A stretch of DNA of 64,000 bases from Porphyrobacter sp. (GTDB taxonomy: Bacteria > Pseudomonadota > Alphaproteobacteria > Sphingomonadales > Sphingomonadaceae): positions 372,001-436,000 of the forward strand of contig JAPZRO010000001.1 of NCBI GenBank assembly GCA_027531395.1, given 5' to 3'. Position numbers and translations under genes: made by a program. The notes below the pieces were generated by a model. It saw only the letters and a program-made list of their open reading frames with translations. It had not been told where the DNA came from and searched no databases. Shown here one piece after another: positions 9,162 through 18,242 of the stretch. Positions within the stretch are counted from its first letter, which is position 1. Each line of letters starts with the position of its first letter.

Positions 9162-10322
9162 ATGACCGCGAGACCCCTACAGGGCGTTACCGTGCTCGAA
9201 ATGGGCACCTTCATCACCGGCCCTGCCGCCGGGATGCTGCTGGCCGATCTCGGCGCACAAGTCATCAAGGTCGAGCAGCCGGGCACGGGCGATCCGTTCC
9301 GCAGCTACAAGGGCGAGCTCTATTCGCCGCACTTCCAGACCTACAACCGCAATAAGCGCTCGATCACCATCGATCCCAAGAACCCCGATGATCTCGCCGT
9401 GCTCGACCGGCTGGTCGAGGACGCCGACGTCTTCATCCAGAACTTCCGCCCGGGCGTGGCCGACCGGCTGCAGGTGGACGCGAAGCGGCTTCAGGGGATC
9501 AACCCGCGGCTGGTCTACGCCTCGATCTCGGGCTTCGGCTCGGAAGGGCCGGAGCGTGACCGGCCCGCCTTCGACACCGTCGCACAGGCGGCCTCGGGCT
9601 TCCTGCGTCTGCTGGTCAATCCCGAACATCCCCGCGTCGTCGGCCCCGCCATCGCCGATGCCATGACCGGGTTCTACACCGCGCTGGGCATCCTCGCCGC
9701 GCTCAACGAGCGGCACACCACCGGCAAGGGCCGCGTGGTCGAAACCTCGATGTTCGAGGCGATGTGCCACTTCAACCTCGACGATTTCACCCACCTGTTC
9801 TCCGCCGATCAGGTGATGGGACCCTATTCGCGCCCGCATGTCTCACAGAGCTATGTGTTCCAGTGTTCGGACGGCAAGTGGCTGGCGCTGCACATGTCTT
9901 CGCCGCCCAAGTTCTGGGAGAACCTCGCCACCGCCGTCGGCCAGCCCGACATGCTGAGCCTGCCCGCCTTCGAAAGCCGCGACGCGCGCATCGCCCATTA
10001 CGAGGATGTCGTCGCCTTCCTGGCCCCGATCTTCGCCACCAAGTCGCGTGCCGAGTGGACCGAGACGCTCACCCGCCTCGAAGTCCCCAACTCGCCGGTC
10101 TACGACACCACCGAAGTGCTCGCGACCGAGCAGGCGAAGGTGCTCGGGCTCGAAGTCACCGACCCCGATGGCCCCAAGGGCCCGTTCCGCACCATCCGCT
10201 CGCCGCTCAGCTTTGATGGCGAACGGATGGACAGCGTCACCGCGCCGCCCCTATTGGGGGCCGACGACGCGGCGATCCGCCGCTCCATCGAAAGGCCGGT
10301 GCATGGGATCCGCAGAGGCTGA
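9162..10322 (+). CDS. CaiB/BaiF family (class III) CoA-transferase
   Basis: 386-residue class III CoA-transferase that moves CoA between acyl-CoA and a carboxylic acid through an aspartyl-CoA intermediate. The N-terminal LQGVTVLEMGTFITGPAAGMLLADLGAQ is split here as LEMGTFITGP and LLADLGAQVIKVE, both family hallmarks; QNFRPG and the ASISGFG segment follow, with the catalytic Asp probably in the DTVAQAASG region. The ATG at 9162 fits homology; ATG 9153 is an alternative and neither has a strong ribosome site. It overlaps the downstream IclR gene by 20 bp. The first promoter element is the double palindrome at 9069-9100. Substrate unknown. Confidence 0.85.
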   Translation: MTARPLQGVTVLEMGTFITGPAAGMLLADLGAQVIKVEQPGTGDPFRSYKGELYSPHFQTYNRNKRSITIDPKNPDDLAVLDRLVEDADVFIQNFRPGVADRLQVDAKRLQGINPRLVYASISGFGSEGPERDRPAFDTVAQAASGFLRLLVNPEHPRVVGPAIADAMTGFYTALGILAALNERHTTGKGRVVETSMFEAMCHFNLDDFTHLFSADQVMGPYSRPHVSQSYVFQCSDGKWLALHMSSPPKFWENLATAVGQPDMLSLPAFESRDARIAHYEDVVAFLAPIFATKSRAEWTETLTRLEVPNSPVYDTTEVLATEQAKVLGLEVTDPDGPKGPFRTIRSPLSFDGERMDSVTAPPLLGADDAAIRRSIERPVHGIRRG

Positions 10323-11118
10323 GCAGGCCGTAAAAGACCCGGAATTTCTCTCGACGCTGGAGCGCGGCCTGCGCGTGCTCAAGGCGTTCGACGAGGATCA
10401 TGCCGAAATGACTTTATCCGAGGTGGCGGCGCGCACCGGCCTGCCCCCGGCGGTGGCGCGGCGCTGCCTGATCACGCTGGTGGAACTGGGCTATGTCGGA
10501 CAGCATGAACGCAAGTTCCTGCTGCGCCCGGCGGTGCTGACGATCGGCTCGGCCTTCCTGGCCTCGATGCAGATCGAACAGGTGGTGCTGCCCCCCTTGC
10601 AGGGCCTGCGCGACCAGACCGGAGACAGCGCCAGCCTCGCCGTGCTATCGGGCGCCGAGATTCTCTATGTCGCCCATGTCTCGACCGACCGGCGGTTCCG
10701 CGTCGCGGCGGGGGTGGGGACGCGCTTTCCGTTCCACGCCACCTCGCTGGGCAAGGCGCTCGCCGCGCACCTGCCCGAGGACGAGCGGGCCGCACTGCTC
10801 GCCGGCGCGCCGTTCCAGCGTTTCACCGAGCGCACCGTGACCGAGCGGGCGGCGATGGAGGAGCGGCTGAACCTGATCGCGGCGCGCGGTTACGATTCGG
10901 CGCTGGACGAGCTCGATTACGGCATTGTCTCGGTGGCGGTGCCGATCTTCGGACGCGACAAGCGGGTGATCGCGAGCATCAACTGCTCGACCTCCACCAC
11001 CCGCATCTCGCAGGACGAGTTGGTGCGCACCCGCCTGCCCCTGCTGCGCGGCGCGGCGGGCGAGATCGAGGCCTCGCTCAGGCGCTGGCCCGCGCTCGAG
11101 GCCAGCTTGCGGCCCTGA
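10303..11118 (+). CDS. IclR family transcriptional regulator
   Basis: 271-residue IclR regulator. Residues about 16-75 form the winged helix-turn-helix (LERGLRVLKAFDEDHAEMTL, then LSEVAARTGLPPAVARRCLITL), and the rest is the IclR effector domain, with HATSLGKALAAHLPEDE, RGYDSALDELDYGIVSVAVP and SINCSTSTTR segments typical of the PcaR/PobR-like branch that responds to aromatic or other small acids. It starts inside the CoA-transferase gene and is probably translated with it (AAAGG ahead of the ATG). The two double palindromes at 9069 and 11241 flank this gene and are the natural candidate targets, which would make it a local regulator of the 8-17 kb module. Confidence 0.88.
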   Translation: MGSAEAEQAVKDPEFLSTLERGLRVLKAFDEDHAEMTLSEVAARTGLPPAVARRCLITLVELGYVGQHERKFLLRPAVLTIGSAFLASMQIEQVVLPPLQGLRDQTGDSASLAVLSGAEILYVAHVSTDRRFRVAAGVGTRFPFHATSLGKALAAHLPEDERAALLAGAPFQRFTERTVTERAAMEERLNLIAARGYDSALDELDYGIVSVAVPIFGRDKRVIASINCSTSTTRISQDELVRTRLPLLRGAAGEIEASLRRWPALEASLRP

Positions 11119-11240
11119 ACGACCCGTCAACGCCCCCCCGACGAAGCTACAATGACCCGTCGATGACCCGCGCGCGCCGGGCGCCGTCGTGCATGGCCTT
11201 GCGCCGGGTGTGCGTTGCCCCCGCGCCACACTCTCCAATT

Positions 11241-11272
11241 TTCGCATATCGAAGTTGACTTCGCATGGCGAA
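11241..11272. promoter_or_regulatory. Tandem palindromic operator, candidate IclR site B
   Basis: Two 13-bp TTCG-N5-CGAA palindromes, TTCGCATATCGAA at 11241 and TTCGCATGGCGAA at 11260, with the same 19-bp repeat distance and GTTGAC linker as site A. TTGACT at 11255-11260 resembles a -35 box, so the operator would overlap the promoter of the TonB receptor operon. The two sites share the TCGAAGTTGA core exactly. Regulator assignment is inferred from proximity. Confidence 0.65.
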
Positions 11273-11345
11273 GTTATCTATTGGGGCATCAGGGAGGGGT
11301 CGCCAAAAGAGCGGCGCGTTGCGCGCGCCCAAAGGGGAGAGACGT

Positions 11346-13559
11346 ATGAAGTTTTCGGGCATGAGCCGCGCGCTCGTCAGCACCACCGCGCTTGCCGCTG
11401 CCACTCTGGCCGCCGCTCCGCTTGCCGCGCAGGACACGGCCGCCGCGCCGGCTGCGAGCGAGACCGAGGATGATGGCATCATCGTCACCGGCCTGCGCCG
11501 CGAGGAGAGCCTGCAGGATACCCCTGCCGCGGTGACCGCCTTCGATTCGCAGGCGATCGCCAATGCCGGGATCGAGCGTCCGGCCGACTTCATCGCGCTG
11601 ACCCCCAACGTCAACCTCGTCGAGACCCAGAACGCGGGCAACGCCTTCGTCATCATCCGCGGCATCACGCAGAACCGCAACTCGGAACCCAGCGTCGCGG
11701 TCATCGTCGATGGCGTGCAGCAGGTGAACCCGGCGCAGTTCAACCAGGACCTGTTCGACATCGAGCAGATCGAAGTCCTGAAGGGCCCGCAGGGCGGCCT
11801 CTACGGACGCAACGCCATCGGCGGCGCGATCATCATCACCACCAAGAAGCCGACCGACGAGTTCTCCGGCAACATCACCGCCGGGATCGACAATGGCTTC
11901 GGCTACTTCCTGCGCGGCGGCGTCAGCGGGCCGATTGCCGACAACGTGTTCTTCCGTGTCGCCGGCTCCTACTATGACACCGACGGCTTCATCCCCAACA
12001 CCTTCCTCGGGGAAGACGCCGATCCGGTCGAGGATTTCAGCCTGCGCGCGAACCTGCTGGTGGAAGCGACCGACCGGCTGACCTTCGACCTGCGCGGCAG
12101 CGTCAACCAGCTGCGCACCCAGGGCCTCTATTACAACATCGTCGCCGACGTGAACGACATCGCCGATGTCGAGGTCAACAACCCCGGCCAGAACGACCGC
12201 GACATCTACAACGTGTCGCTCAAGGTCGAATACGAAGGCGACAACGCCGTCTTCACCTCGATCTCGTCCTACGACACGCTGCAGGAAGTGCTCACCGGCG
12301 ACGCCTTCGACTTCAAGCCGATCCCGGAGAGCTTCTTCTTCAACCTGTTCGAATTCCTGTTCGGCCCGGGCAACGGCTTCGACCTCAACCAGAGCCAGTT
12401 CCTCGATGTCGAGGCTTTCAGCCAGGAAGTCCGCCTCGCCTCGCCCAATGACGGGCGCGCCTTCAACTGGATGGTCGGCGGCTACATGATCGACACCCAG
12501 CGGTTCATTTCCACCGGCAACATGATCGACACCGGCAACGGCGTCTTCCCGGTGTTCCGCGCGCCGTCAACCAATCCGCTCAACCCGCAGTTCAGCTATC
12601 TGGCGGACGGGCAGGACAACTTCGCATGGGCGCTGTTCGCCAATGCCGGCTACGAGCTCAGCCCCGAATTCCGGGTCGATGCGAGCCTGCGTTATGACCG
12701 CGACAAGCGCCGCCAGATCACGCTGACCCCGCAGGGCTTCCTGCCGGTGGTCCCGGGCGTGCCGCAGGCCCAGAGCGGGGAGGTGCGCACCGCGGTGTTC
12801 GACGACTGGCAGCCCAAGCTGACCCTGACCTGGGAGCCGAACCCCGATCTGACGATCTATGGCGGTTACAGCCGCGGCTTCCGCTCGGGCGGTTTCAACC
12901 AGACTGGCGTGGGCGCGGAAGCGGTCAACAACGCCATTGTCGGCGTGGGCGACATCTTCCAGGCTGAAACCGCCGACACCTTCGAGATCGGGGCCAAGGC
13001 CCAGCTCGGCCCGGTGCGTCTGGCTGGCGCGGCCTACACCACGCTGTCGAAGAACTCCTACTTCTTCGTCTTCCTCGCTCAGTCCTCGACCCAGAACCTC
13101 GGCAACATCCCCGAGACCCGGATCAACGGCTTCGAGCTGGAAGCGAGCGCGGAAGTGCTGCCGAACCTCGACATCAACGCCGCGATCGGCGTGACCGACA
13201 GCGAGATCAAGGACTTCGCTGACCCGACTGTGATCGGCAACGAGGCCCCGCAGATCTCGCGCTACACGTTCAACCTCGGCGCGCAATACGCCGGGCCGAT
13301 CTCGGACAATGTCGATGGCCTGCTGCGGATCGATTACCGCCGCACCGGCAAGACCTGGTGGGAGCCGTTCAACACCACCGTCCGCCAGCCGGTCGACATC
13401 GTCGATGCGCGCGCGGGCGTGACCTTCGACGGGATCTCGGTGACGGCCTTCGCCGCCAACCTGTTCGACGAGACCTACAACGCCGAATTCTCGCCCGGCG
13501 GCTTCGTGTTCCGCGCCCGCCCGCGGCGCTACGGGGTGGAAATCGGCTACAAGTTCTGA
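11346..13559 (+). CDS. TonB-dependent outer membrane receptor
   Basis: 737-residue TonB-dependent receptor. The signal peptide (MKFSGMSRALVSTTALAAAT onward) ends near AAPLAAQ. A TonB-box-like DDGIIVTGLRRE follows, then a plug domain with SVAVIVDGVQQ and EVLKGPQGGLYGRNAIGGAI, and a 22-strand barrel ending in an aromatic residue (VEIGYKF). GGGGAGAGACGT precedes the ATG; the upstream in-frame start at 11265 adds 27 residues without signal-peptide character. Role: uptake of a hydrophobic substrate in sphingomonads. It heads an operon with wrbA, VOC, hydrolase and MetE-like genes, and has the second IclR-type operator just upstream. Confidence 0.93.
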   Translation: MKFSGMSRALVSTTALAAATLAAAPLAAQDTAAAPAASETEDDGIIVTGLRREESLQDTPAAVTAFDSQAIANAGIERPADFIALTPNVNLVETQNAGNAFVIIRGITQNRNSEPSVAVIVDGVQQVNPAQFNQDLFDIEQIEVLKGPQGGLYGRNAIGGAIIITTKKPTDEFSGNITAGIDNGFGYFLRGGVSGPIADNVFFRVAGSYYDTDGFIPNTFLGEDADPVEDFSLRANLLVEATDRLTFDLRGSVNQLRTQGLYYNIVADVNDIADVEVNNPGQNDRDIYNVSLKVEYEGDNAVFTSISSYDTLQEVLTGDAFDFKPIPESFFFNLFEFLFGPGNGFDLNQSQFLDVEAFSQEVRLASPNDGRAFNWMVGGYMIDTQRFISTGNMIDTGNGVFPVFRAPSTNPLNPQFSYLADGQDNFAWALFANAGYELSPEFRVDASLRYDRDKRRQITLTPQGFLPVVPGVPQAQSGEVRTAVFDDWQPKLTLTWEPNPDLTIYGGYSRGFRSGGFNQTGVGAEAVNNAIVGVGDIFQAETADTFEIGAKAQLGPVRLAGAAYTTLSKNSYFFVFLAQSSTQNLGNIPETRINGFELEASAEVLPNLDINAAIGVTDSEIKDFADPTVIGNEAPQISRYTFNLGAQYAGPISDNVDGLLRIDYRRTGKTWWEPFNTTVRQPVDIVDARAGVTFDGISVTAFAANLFDETYNAEFSPGGFVFRARPRRYGVEIGYKF

Positions 13560-13577
13560 GTTGAGGAAGCGACTGAC

Positions 13578-14180
13578 ATGACCAAGGTGCTGGTGCTCTA
13601 CTATTCGAGCTATGGCCATATCGAGGCGATGGCCGCTGCGGTTGCCGAAGGCGCTGCCAGCGTCCCCGGCACCGAGGTTTTCGTCAAGCGCGTCCCCGAA
13701 CTGGTGCCGGAGGCTGTGGCGGCGGCTTCAGGAATGAAGACCGACCAGAGCGCTCCGATTGCGACCCCGGACGAGCTGGCGGACTACGACGCTATCGTCT
13801 TCGGCACACCCACGCGCTTCGGCAACATGGCCGCGCAGATGCGCAACTTCCTCGACCAGACCGGCGGGCTGTGGTTCACCAAGGCGCTGGTCGGCAAGGT
13901 CGGGAGCGTGTTCGTCTCCACCGCCAGCCAGCACGGCGGGCAGGAGACCACCATCACCTCGTTCCACACCACGCTGCTGCATCACGGCATGGTGATCGTC
14001 GGCCTGCCCTATACCTTCGAAGGCAATGCCGAGATGGGCGAGATTAGCGGCGGCACCCCCTATGGCGCATCGACGCTGGCTGGTAATGACGGCAGCCGCA
14101 TGCCGAGCGACAACGAGCTTGCCGGTGCCCGCTTCCAGGGGGCACATGTTGCGGCCATCGCGGCCAAGCTTGCCGCCTGA
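13578..14180 (+). CDS. wrbA: NAD(P)H:quinone oxidoreductase, WrbA family flavodoxin
   Basis: 200-residue WrbA-type flavoprotein, the usual length of the family. FMN phosphate loop [14 protein letters not shown] is at residues 4-17, and the FMN-ring-binding segments [20 protein letters not shown] (residues 76-95) and [12 protein letters not shown] (about 115-126) are intact. It reduces quinones by two electrons with NAD(P)H. Located 18 bp after the TonB receptor gene and 27 bp before the VOC gene, it probably handles a quinone or protects against one in the same catabolic module; that link is inferred. Confidence 0.9.
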   Translation: MTKVLVLYYSSYGHIEAMAAAVAEGAASVPGTEVFVKRVPELVPEAVAAASGMKTDQSAPIATPDELADYDAIVFGTPTRFGNMAAQMRNFLDQTGGLWFTKALVGKVGSVFVSTASQHGGQETTITSFHTTLLHHGMVIVGLPYTFEGNAEMGEISGGTPYGASTLAGNDGSRMPSDNELAGARFQGAHVAAIAAKLAA

Positions 14181-14207
14181 CTTTTGGGGAATGAGGGAAA
14201 CAGCACG

Positions 14208-14753
14208 ATGACGAAGATTCTGGCGAACCGCCTCCACCACACCGCCTATGTCACCAAGGACCTCGAAGCCACCCGTGCCTTCTACGAGGACGTGCTCGGC
14301 TTCCCGCTGATGGCGACCTATTGCGAAAAGGACGAGCTGTTCGGCAAGGAGCGCACCTATTGCCACGTGTTCTTCGAACTCGCCGATGGCTCTGCGCTGG
14401 CCTTCTTCCAGTTTGCCGACCCCGAGGACCAGGCCGAATTCGGTCCCGAGATGCCGGCCAGCCCCTTCATCCACATCGCGCTGCACGTCGATGCGGATGG
14501 GCAGGCCGAACTCGCCAAGCGCATCGCCGCCGCAGGCATCGTCGAGCCGCAGACCTATGTGCTCGAGCACGGCTATTGCCGCTCGCTCTATGTCACCGAT
14601 CCCAACGGCATGATCCTCGAATTCACCCATGACGACGAGCGCGCCGCGCCGCTGGATGCCGAGCGCCGCGCGTCGGCCCATGCGGAACTGAAGCGCTGGC
14701 TGGCGGGCGATCACCACAACAACAATCCCTTTCGCGCCGCCGAAGCGGCGTGA
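14208..14753 (+). CDS. VOC family dioxygenase/glyoxalase-like protein
   Basis: 181-residue vicinal-oxygen-chelate protein with one clear module pair: RLHHTAYVTKDLEATRAFYED at the N-terminus supplies a metal-ligand His, FIHIALHV a second and MILEFTHDD the C-terminal Glu. It could be a ring-cleavage dioxygenase, isomerase or lyase acting on a metal-bound vicinal oxygen substrate. The start at 14208 fits homology and lies after AGGGAA; a longer version from 14184 adds eight residues. The stop overlaps the GTG start of the next gene. Placement beside WrbA and an alpha/beta hydrolase suggests a ring-oxidation step, but the substrate cannot be told. Confidence 0.78.
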   Translation: MTKILANRLHHTAYVTKDLEATRAFYEDVLGFPLMATYCEKDELFGKERTYCHVFFELADGSALAFFQFADPEDQAEFGPEMPASPFIHIALHVDADGQAELAKRIAAAGIVEPQTYVLEHGYCRSLYVTDPNGMILEFTHDDERAAPLDAERRASAHAELKRWLAGDHHNNNPFRAAEAA

Positions 14754-15592
14754 GGCACGGGGGGACGCGCCTGCATATGCTTGCCGCGCGCGTCCCTTCC
14801 CCGGCCGAACTGTCGTTCGGCGAGGTCCCCGTCGCGGACGGGGTCCTGCCGATTGCAATGGCGGGAGAGGGCGCGCCGCTCATCCTGCTCCACGGCTGGA
14901 CGCTCGATCACCGGATGTGGGCTCCGCAGGTTGCGGACCTCGCGCAGGACTTCTTCCTCGTCATGCCCGACCGGCGCGGCTGCGGCGCCTCGACCGCGCC
15001 GAGCGATCTGGCGCGCGAGGCCGATGACATCATCGCCATCGCCGACTTCCTCGGGTTCGACCGCTTTGCGCTGGCCGGCCTGTCGCAGGGGGCGGTGGTG
15101 GCGCTCGACGTGGCGCGCAAGTTCGCCTCGCGCCTGACCGGTCTGGTGGTTTCCGGCGCGCCGCTGCCCGCGCTGGTGGAGCGGCAGGAGGTGATCGACC
15201 TCGAGCGGTTCCGCGCCCTCGCCGCCCAGGGCGATCTGGAGCGCCTGCGCGCCGAATGGTCGCGCCATCCGCTGATGGAGACGCACACGAGTGAGGCTCG
15301 CGCGCTGATGCTGGATATCCTCGCCGACTATGACGGTCGCGATCTGCTCTCGCACAGCCCCGCCCCCGGCTTCCCGCGCGAGGCGGCGGCGCTGCTGGCC
15401 ATGCCGGTGCTGGCAATGACCGGCGCGCATGACACCCTGTGGCGGCGCGAATGCGCGCGCGTGCTGGCGACACTCGCCCCCCGCGCGCGCCATCTGGAAA
15501 TTCCCGCCGCCGGCCACCTCGCCAATGCCGACAATCCAGCGGCCTTCAACACCGCCGTCGCCGCCTTCCTCAAGCCAAGGGCCTCTGCATGA
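14750..15592 (+). CDS. Alpha/beta hydrolase
   Basis: 280-residue alpha/beta hydrolase. LILLHGWTLDHRMW forms the oxyanion-hole HG motif, GLSQGAVVALDVA holds the nucleophile Ser, MTGAHDTLW supplies the Asp and AAGHLANADNP the His. The GTG at 14750 overlaps the previous stop (GTGA), suggesting translational coupling; ATG 14777 is an alternative and is preceded by GGGGGA. Downstream, its stop overlaps the ATG of the MetE-like gene. Together with the VOC gene it resembles a ring-cleavage/hydrolysis pair, but esterase function is equally possible. Confidence 0.82.
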   Translation: MRHGGTRLHMLAARVPSPAELSFGEVPVADGVLPIAMAGEGAPLILLHGWTLDHRMWAPQVADLAQDFFLVMPDRRGCGASTAPSDLAREADDIIAIADFLGFDRFALAGLSQGAVVALDVARKFASRLTGLVVSGAPLPALVERQEVIDLERFRALAAQGDLERLRAEWSRHPLMETHTSEARALMLDILADYDGRDLLSHSPAPGFPREAAALLAMPVLAMTGAHDTLWRRECARVLATLAPRARHLEIPAAGHLANADNPAAFNTAVAAFLKPRASA

Positions 15593-16710
15593 CCACCCGC
15601 TTTGCCACCACCCATGTCGGCAGCCTACCGCGCCCTGAAGCCCTGCTCGATCTCGTCTTCGCGCGCGAGGGCGGCGAAGTCGTCTCGGAGGAAGCCTTCG
15701 ATGCCGCGGTGGAAGAGGCCACGGCCTATGTCATCAAGCGCCAGATCGAGGCGGGCATCTCCATCGTCAACGACGGCGAGCAGTCCAAGCCCTCCTACGC
15801 CACCTATATCAAGCACCGCCTGTCGGGCTTCGGCGGCGAGGCGGGGCAGTACGAGTTCGCCGACCTCGAGGCCTTCCCCGGGGCCAAGGCGCAGGTGTTC
15901 GGCAACAAGGGCCGCGCCAAGCGCTCTGCGCCGGCCTGCACCGCGCCGATCACGGTGATCGACATGGAAGCCCCGCGCATCGACGCCGAGCGGTTGAAGC
16001 GGCTGGCGAATGGCCACGCCACCTTCATGTCCGCCGCCAGCCCCGGCGTCACCGCGTTGTTCTTCCCCAACCAGTTCTACGCCAGCGACGAGGAATATGT
16101 CTTCGCCCTCGCAGAAGGCCTGCGGCACGAATACGAGACCATCGCGGCGGCCGGGATCACCCTTCAGGTCGACTGCCCCGATCTCGCCATGGGCCGCCAT
16201 GTGCAGTTCACGCACCTTTCGACGGAAGAGTTCCGCAAGCGTATCGGCATGAACATCGCCGCGCTCAATCACGCGCTCCAGAACATCCCCGCCGAGCAAC
16301 TGCGCATGCACCTGTGCTGGGGCAACTATCCCGGCCCGCACCACTGCGACGTGGCGCTGGGTGAGATTGCCGACATCGTCTGGGGCGCCAAGCCGCAGAC
16401 CGTGCTGCTCGAAGGCGCGAACCCGCGCCACGCGCATGAATTCGCCTTCTTCGCCGATCATCCGCTGCCGGACGATAAGATCCTCTGCCCCGGCATGGTC
16501 GAGCCGCAGAGCCCCTATATCGAGCACCCCGAACTGATCGCCCAACGCATCGGCCGCTATGCCGATCTGCTCGGGGCCGAGCGCGTGATGGCGGGGGTCG
16601 ATTGCGGCTTCTCGGTCCACGCGGGCAGCAATGCGCTCGACCCCGAGATCGTCTGGGCCAAGCTCGCAGCGCTCGCCGAAGGGGCCGAGATCGCCAGCCG
16701 GCGTTACTGA
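15589..16710 (+). CDS. MetE-like zinc methyltransferase/thiol transferase (cobalamin-independent methionine synthase II family)
   Basis: 373-residue protein corresponding to only the C-terminal catalytic barrel of MetE. The zinc ligands are conserved: His241 and Cys243 in RMHLCWGN and Cys339 in GVDCGF. ATTHVGSLPRP at the N-terminus is the family signature. Stand-alone members include methionine synthases and epoxyalkane:coenzyme M transferase, which activate a thiol on zinc. It is the last gene of the TonB/WrbA/VOC/hydrolase operon (ATGA overlap), a setting that favours a catabolic thiol transfer over methionine synthesis, though this is inference. The stop overlaps the end of convergent fadD3 by seven bases. 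Confidence 0.78.
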   Translation: MTTRFATTHVGSLPRPEALLDLVFAREGGEVVSEEAFDAAVEEATAYVIKRQIEAGISIVNDGEQSKPSYATYIKHRLSGFGGEAGQYEFADLEAFPGAKAQVFGNKGRAKRSAPACTAPITVIDMEAPRIDAERLKRLANGHATFMSAASPGVTALFFPNQFYASDEEYVFALAEGLRHEYETIAAAGITLQVDCPDLAMGRHVQFTHLSTEEFRKRIGMNIAALNHALQNIPAEQLRMHLCWGNYPGPHHCDVALGEIADIVWGAKPQTVLLEGANPRHAHEFAFFADHPLPDDKILCPGMVEPQSPYIEHPELIAQRIGRYADLLGAERVMAGVDCGFSVHAGSNALDPEIVWAKLAALAEGAEIASRRY

Positions 16711-18242
16711 TCCCGCGGCAGATCGATCTTCGAGACCTTGCCGGCAGCGTTGCGCGGCAGGTCTTCGACGAAGGCGATGCGGCGCGGCACCTTGTAGTTG
16801 GCCATGTTCTCGCGCGCCCAGCCGAGCAGCTCTGCGGCGCTCGCCTCGGCGCCGGGGCGCAGCACGATGAAGGCCTTGCCGACCTCGCCCATGCGTTCGT
16901 CGGGCACGCCGATCACCGCCGCCATGCCAATCGCCGGGTGGGCGGCGAGCAGCTTCTCGACCTCGGCGGGATAGACGTTGAACCCGCCCGAGATGAACAT
17001 GTCCTTCTTGCGGTCGGTGATGCGGACATAGCCGCCCGCGTCCATCGTCCCGACATCGCCGGTGTGCAGCCAGCCTTCGGCATCGATCGCCTCGGCGGTG
17101 GCGGCGGGATCGTCGAGATAGCCCTGCATCACCCCGATCCCGCGCACCCAGATCTCGCCGGTCTCGCCGCGCGGCAGCTCGCGCCCGTCCTCGCCCGCGA
17201 TGATCACCTCGTTGCCGGGGATCGCCGCGCCGCAGGTGCCCGCGATCAGATCGACCGGATCGCCCGGGCGGCACGAGGTGATGTTGACGCATTCGGTCAT
17301 GCCGTAAGCGGTGATGATGTCGCGCATCCCGAGCTCGTCGCGGATGCGCTCGACCAGCACCGGCGGCACCGTGGCCGCGCCGGTCGTCCCGCCGCGCAGC
17401 GAGGAGATGTCGAAGGGCGCACGCTCCAATTCGGCGAGCAGCATCTGGAAGATCGTCGGCGGGCCGGGGAGGAAGGCGATGCGTTCGGCCGCGATCAGCC
17501 GCGCCGCCTCGGCGGTGTCGAACTGTGGCATCGGCACCATCACCGCGCCCGCGATCAGGCAGGCGACCCAGCCGACCTTCATGCCGAAGCTGTGAAAGAA
17601 GGGATTGGCGATCAGATAACGCTCGCCTTGCCCAAGGCCGGTGTTGCCGATCCACACCCCGACCTGCGGGATGATCCGCCCGTGAGTCATCAGCACGCCC
17701 TTGGGCTGGCCCGTGGTGCCGCTGGTGAACATGATGTCGGACAGGTCGTCGGCAGTCAGAGTGGCGAGGCTGGCGTCGATGCGCGGATCGTCCGCGCCCT
17801 TGCCGCTGGCGAGGAAGGCGTTCCAGTCGCGGTCCATCAGGATCGTCTCGCCAAGGTCGGGCAGGGCCTCGTCGGCCAGCAGCGCCGCATAGTCGATGCC
17901 GAGAAAGTCGGTGACGGTGAACAGGATCGAAGCGCGGGTGCGGCGCAGGATGTCACCCGCCTCGCGGCCCTTGAGGCGGGTGTTGAGCGGCACGATCGCC
18001 GCGCCGCAAGTCTGCGCGGCGATGGCGGCGATCACCCATTCGCGCCGGTTGGGCGCCCAGATCGCGATGCGTGTGCCCCGCCCCACCCCGCGTTCGAGCA
18101 GCGCCGAGGCCGCGCGGCGGCACTCGTCCCACAGCTCGGCAAAGGTGAAGCGCGTGCTCCCTTCGATCAGCGCGAGGGCATCGGGCCAGCGCTGTGCGGC
18201 GGCTTCGGCGGCGTGGGGGATCGTGGCGGGCAGGGCGTTCAT
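16704..18242 (-). CDS. fadD3: HIP-CoA ligase, FadD3-type acyl-CoA synthetase
   Basis: 512-residue AMP-forming ligase very like mycobacterial FadD3 (about 507 residues), which activates the steroid C/D-ring fragment HIP with CoA. Shared segments include NPFFHSFGMKVGWVACL, LPGPPTIFQMLL, TGAATVPPVLVERI, ITDRKKDMFISGGFNVYPAE and NAAGKVSKIDL; the ATP loop is FTSGTTGQPKG near residue 175. The C-terminal Lys in AGKVSK is the adenylation lysine. It is the last gene of the long minus-strand operon and overlaps the ketosteroid isomerase by four bases. Its stop overlaps the convergent MetE-like stop region by seven bases, with no terminator between them. Confidence 0.87.
   Translation of the reverse strand: MNALPATIPHAAEAAAQRWPDALALIEGSTRFTFAELWDECRRAASALLERGVGRGTRIAIWAPNRREWVIAAIAAQTCGAAIVPLNTRLKGREAGDILRRTRASILFTVTDFLGIDYAALLADEALPDLGETILMDRDWNAFLASGKGADDPRIDASLATLTADDLSDIMFTSGTTGQPKGVLMTHGRIIPQVGVWIGNTGLGQGERYLIANPFFHSFGMKVGWVACLIAGAVMVPMPQFDTAEAARLIAAERIAFLPGPPTIFQMLLAELERAPFDISSLRGGTTGAATVPPVLVERIRDELGMRDIITAYGMTECVNITSCRPGDPVDLIAGTCGAAIPGNEVIIAGEDGRELPRGETGEIWVRGIGVMQGYLDDPAATAEAIDAEGWLHTGDVGTMDAGGYVRITDRKKDMFISGGFNVYPAEVEKLLAAHPAIGMAAVIGVPDERMGEVGKAFIVLRPGAEASAAELLGWARENMANYKVPRRIAFVEDLPRNAAGKVSKIDLPRDQ

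Noticed and set aside
11119..11200. Repeated TGACCCG/ACGACCCG motifs downstream of the IclR gene
   Set aside because: Short, irregular and close to simple GC-rich sequence; no symmetry or spacing to suggest a regulator site.
15625..17655. 676-codon minus-strand frame across the MetE-like gene and fadD3
   Set aside because: Part is fadD3 read in a shifted frame; the rest is antisense to MetE. No coherent protein.
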